21,465 nt of DNA. Source: Plantago elongata (taxonomy: Eukaryota; Streptophyta; Magnoliopsida; Lamiales; Plantaginaceae). The notes under the pieces were generated by a model. The model was given only the letters and a program-made list of their open reading frames with translations. It searched no databases and was not told where the DNA came from. Shown one piece after another: positions 18,523 through 21,465 of this stretch (positions are counted from its first letter, which is position 1; the number at the start of each line of letters is the position of its first letter). Where the stretch lies: NCBI GenBank assembly GCA_036897095.1, contig JAYMSP010003027.1:1-21465 (forward strand), given 5' to 3'. The position numbers and the translations under genes are program-made.

Positions 18523-21151
18523 TCAGTAAGTTTTCTTGAGACGGTTTTCATCTCTTCTCATAAGCCTCCCCATCAACATCAATACAATGACTCCGCAATC
18601 CAACTTGTTCATAATATAAACAATGAGGCAAGTTTTCTTGAGACGGTTTTCGTCTCTTCTCATAAGCCTCCCCATCAACATCAATACAATGACTCTGCAA
18701 TCCAACTTGTTCATAATATAAACAAATAAGGTGATAACTTGAGTAAATGTTAGAAACAGGCCACTGCAAACAAATAATTAATGTGTATGACTTACGACAT
18801 CTCGATTTGTTTTGGTGAATCCTCGATATTAGTCATCTTGTACTTTAAACCACCATCAATTTTCTTGTTGGCTTGCAAGTGCTCATGAGCAACCCTTTGC
18901 CTGCAGATTTATGATGTCGGTGTGAATACAAATTGACGAACACTGCTAATATTTAAGTTAATCTTAGTCCTTTCACAATATACAATATTACTTACAAAGA
19001 GTTCTACATGTTCATAGTGAACATCCGGGTCTCCATGCAGCTTCGAATTGTAGTGAGCCAAAGATTTTTTCTCCTTGTCAAACACAAGGGCATCCAATGG
19101 CAGCCAATTTTTTCACCCTTGGCAAGGGGATCAATGTCTATAGGTGTGTTAAGTGGTAATATAAACAAGTCCGATTCCTCATTCTAATTCTTTTGTCCAG
19201 CCTATCTTTACTGAAGTAAGACAGGTCTCCGTACAATGAGTGCGATAAAAAATCAGAATTACTTAGATAATAACAATCAGACATTGTCCAAACAATACCA
19301 AGTGAATCTATTAATAGTAGGGAATTCTTCCTTGTATAAGCAACATGTGCAGTTAAAAATGCCATACGAATAAAGTTTGTTGTCACGGTCAATTACATAT
19401 CAAAATTATCCAAGCAATAAACACCAAATGAATCCTAATATCCTATTGTTAACCCCGATCTATTATTTAGCAAGTGAATACACACCAATCAGAAATGTAT
19501 ATCAACAACATGCAGCCGTAAGTGAAGAAATTGAAATGACTTACAAAACCAGAAGCATCAAACACAACTACGGTATGTGCTGAAGATTGCCCTCAAGTGC
19601 TATTAACCAAGTGATCAGCCCATAAGTCAACACCTATGTGAGAGGGAGGGAGGTGTTATGGATTGAATAAACAAATTAATACATACAATGATTAATGTTG
19701 GATTCACTTACAGAGGTTGTGAGTATACTATTGTTGATGATGTTCATGATATCATCAAAATCAATAGATATGGGTGTTTGAACACCATCAATACGTTGAA
19801 ACATTGTTTTACTAGAATCTTTGTCTGGTAAATAATCAATGTCGGCAAGGTTTTGCATCACCTTGGTATCCAGCGACTTGACTGCTTTGTACAAGATCGG
19901 TATGAATTTAAAATCTTGTCTATCAGTAGTTAAGGATGCATATGTTCTACAAACATTATATTTCACATGAACTAATTTTTCAGGAACATCAGCCACTTCT
20001 TCTGCTGCCTCCTCGCTTTTCTGTTACACAAAATAGAAATCTCAACTAACTGCAGGACTTGACCAGATTATGTTGTTTTTGTTGCTATCAGTGTGTTTAA
20101 AGTAGAGTTATCATTCAGCATAACAACATCTTGAAGTTGTAATCTAGTGAGGCTGGGAAAACAGATGTATTGTGGAATTGCAAAAACTCATCTTTAGTTT
20201 CGCCTCAGCCTTATCTTCAATATTTTCCTTGGAATTTGAGTGAAAATCCCAATCATCAGTATCTGGTACAATGGGATTTTGACCAAACTGTTTGTTTCCA
20301 ATGAACTCATCCACCTTATCAGCTCTAGCTAGACTCTATAAATAGCTAGCAAATTCTCCATCTAATTCTACAAATGTCTAATTTAAGGTTAAGTGAACAA
20401 TTCAGAGATTAGGTGATAAATTTAGGTCACGCGAGTAAATTTCAAAAGCCGGGAAACTTACTCAGAAATTCTTTGTCATACTTATCAAATTTGAGAAATA
20501 TGGCATTCTTCCCCTAAAACACAACTCACAATGGAGGAAAACACTTACACAGTTGAGAAATGTTATAAGGTGAATCATCAACTAATAATGTGTTAGTTGA
20601 ATCATACATTGGAAATGTTTCCCAAACCTTGTCCATATCATTAAACATCACTTTTTTTCCGGGAATTCCAGGAACCCATTTTAACGACACGGTACACCTC
20701 TCTTGACCCTGCAAAACACATCAGTTAAGCAAGACATTGTTATTTAAATTTCGATAATATTATGATGGTTAGCAATGAGGTCTCACGCAGCAGAATTTCA
20801 ACTTCCCAAACAAACTATGATCCATTCGAGGAACATCTCTGAACACATTCTTTCTGGAAAGAAATGATTCATAGTGAAAAAAATGAAAAATAAACATAAA
20901 AAGAAGATTATATTAATTGATTAATTAAAATTATATGTTTACACATACTCATATTTAGAGCACCGAATTGTTAATTCAATGTGATTGGACAAAAGGTTCT
21001 GGAACTCTTGGAAATATGGTCTAGGATTTTTAAATGCAAGAAGCACCCCGTTCAAATCTAGAATAAGAAGCTTTCAATTTTTCTCTGGCCCCTATATGTC
21101 CTCCTCACGTACATTGTTGTTGTTCAATGGGCATGTTTCAACCTCAGTCTT
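18523..21151 (-). pseudogene. Locus B: FCP1/NIF-like HAD domain fused to C48 (Ulp1-like) peptidase domain, damaged
   Basis: Exons by splice signals: 20949-21151, 20787-20853, 20549-20708, 20462-20513, 20204-20367, 19712-20020, 19545-19633, a region around 18996-19392, 18796-18900 and 18523-18763. HAD blocks: KLLILDLNGVLLAFKNPRPY (first Asp kept, second position Asn), VPRMDHSLFGKLKFC, KVWETFPMYDSTNTLLVDDS, GKNAIFLKFD and FGQNPIVPDT. One exon then runs from EEVADVPEKLVHVKYNV to FQRIDGVQTPISIDFDDIM. C48 blocks follow: WADHLV, HTVVVFDASGF, DLFILPLNTPIDIDP, CHW (His), ALVFDKEKKSLAHYNS (Asn at the usual Asp site), EDSPKQ and NKLDCGVIVLM (Cys). Breaks include two stops before KLLIL, a 2-bp loss after DDSPY, a TAG in the 20204-20367 exon, a GC donor, a 1-bp loss and a stop near WADHLV, and a shift after CHW. 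HAD and C48 could instead be separate neighbouring genes. Confidence 0.72.
18529..18725 (-). repeat. 102-bp in-frame tandem duplication of the C48 catalytic-Cys segment
   Basis: Bases 18529-18623 and 18631-18725 are identical except at two positions, with a period of 102 bases (34 codons). On the minus strand the frame stays open through both copies: NKLDCRVIVLMLMGRLMRR in the upstream copy and NKLDCGVIVLMLMGRLMRR in the downstream one, each followed by DENRLKKT. The DCG block carries the C48 nucleophile. The upstream copy has Gly changed to Arg; the other difference (GAC/GAT) is silent in this frame but would create a stop in the neighbouring frame. Confidence 0.92.
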
Positions 21152-21465
21152 CTACATTAGTAATAATGAGTTGACTGGTAATAATGAGGGAGTAAGTAAA
21201 TAAGAACATCAATTTAAATAAAATAATACACCCAAGGGCTCTGCCTCTTTGACAATATTGGTCTGAACAAGACTATCTTCCAACTCTTTTCGATGTTTCT
21301 CTAGCCCCGATCCAATGCCCTTCTCAAGTACACTATAGTTGTTCAATGGGTCTGTTTCAGGCTCAATCTTCTACAATAGTAATAATGATTTGAGTGATAA
21401 TATTGAGGGAGTAAATAAATAAGATAATTTCAATAAAGTACGCCCTCCACACTAAGACAATGCCA
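19516..21465. repeat. Segmental duplication, copy B
   Basis: Partner of 8903-11530, in the same orientation, about 10.6 kb apart. Exons and introns match, including intron phrases such as aaaattatatgtt and the ctcacgcagcagaatttc border. The match continues to the right edge of the window, so the full length is unknown. Confidence 0.85.
21155..21465 (-). repeat. Start of the 47-codon exon array of locus B (continues off the window)
   Basis: One complete exon copy lies at 21230-21370: 141 bases, open, phase 0 at both ends, reading KIEPETDPLNNYSVLEKG and RKELEDSLVQTNIVKEAEP. It sits between introns that match those of the array at 10590-11670. The end of another copy appears at about 21445-21465. 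A degenerate copy is fused to the first HAD exon at 20949-21151, where two stops interrupt it. Confidence 0.8.

Noticed and set aside
18487-18729. 80-codon plus-strand frame with a repeated peptide
   Set aside because: It is the antisense of the 102-bp duplication. The minus-strand frame carries the DCGV block and follows a proper acceptor.
18548-18769. Alternative minus-strand frame reading YYEQVGL and HCIDVDGEAYEKR twice
   Set aside because: It is out of phase with the C48 motif frame. One of the two differences between the copies creates a stop in it while being silent in the DCGV frame.

Overview
The window looks like nuclear DNA of a flowering plant, most likely a eudicot. It is AT-rich, its genes are split by GT-AG introns, it carries Stowaway-like and Tourist-like MITEs with typical plant ends, and it holds a clear plant CAR (C2-domain ABA-related) gene. 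I do not name a species. No rRNA, tRNA, CRISPR array or bacterial operon was seen.

Left part (1-8880): mostly AT-rich intergenic DNA with a (TA)n tract, a GC-rich island with inverted repeats (1855-2125) and a degenerate GGTCATTTC-type minisatellite (3480-3972). Two spliced minus-strand genes follow. One encodes a small, very basic, unrecognised protein (4650-5644, three exons, 113 aa by my splicing). The other is an intact three-exon CAR gene (6479-7611, 166 aa), the only gene here that I would call functional with confidence. Both carry a MITE or a MITE relic in an intron.

Middle and right part (8890-21465): a recently rearranged, repeat-rich region dominated by two related, broken minus-strand loci. 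Locus A (8937-12770) and locus B (18523-21370, running off the right end) share a segmental duplication. Read 5' to 3' on the minus strand, both contain tandem copies of a 47-codon exon, then an FCP1/NIF-type HAD phosphatase-like domain spread over five exons, then a linker that enters a C48 (Ulp1/SUMO-protease-like) domain. Locus B has the whole C48 region, including a 102-bp in-frame tandem duplication of the catalytic-Cys segment. Locus A loses the C48 part at a breakpoint but has another, diverged C48 core upstream. Each copy is damaged, mostly at different sites, so an intact HAD-C48 ancestor can be inferred.

Between the loci lie a Ty1/copia gag remnant (plus strand), a broken multi-exon coiled-coil gene (14300-15137, minus), a tandem array of about 500-bp units (15262-17490) carrying a Stowaway-like MITE, and a second repeat family (17590-18345) carrying a Tourist-like MITE. 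For both of these MITEs the neighbouring repeat copies give the empty insertion site.

No cooperating pathway can be inferred. The most unusual content is the apparent fusion of a phosphatase-like and a SUMO-protease-like domain, and the repeated duplication and shuffling of its exons.
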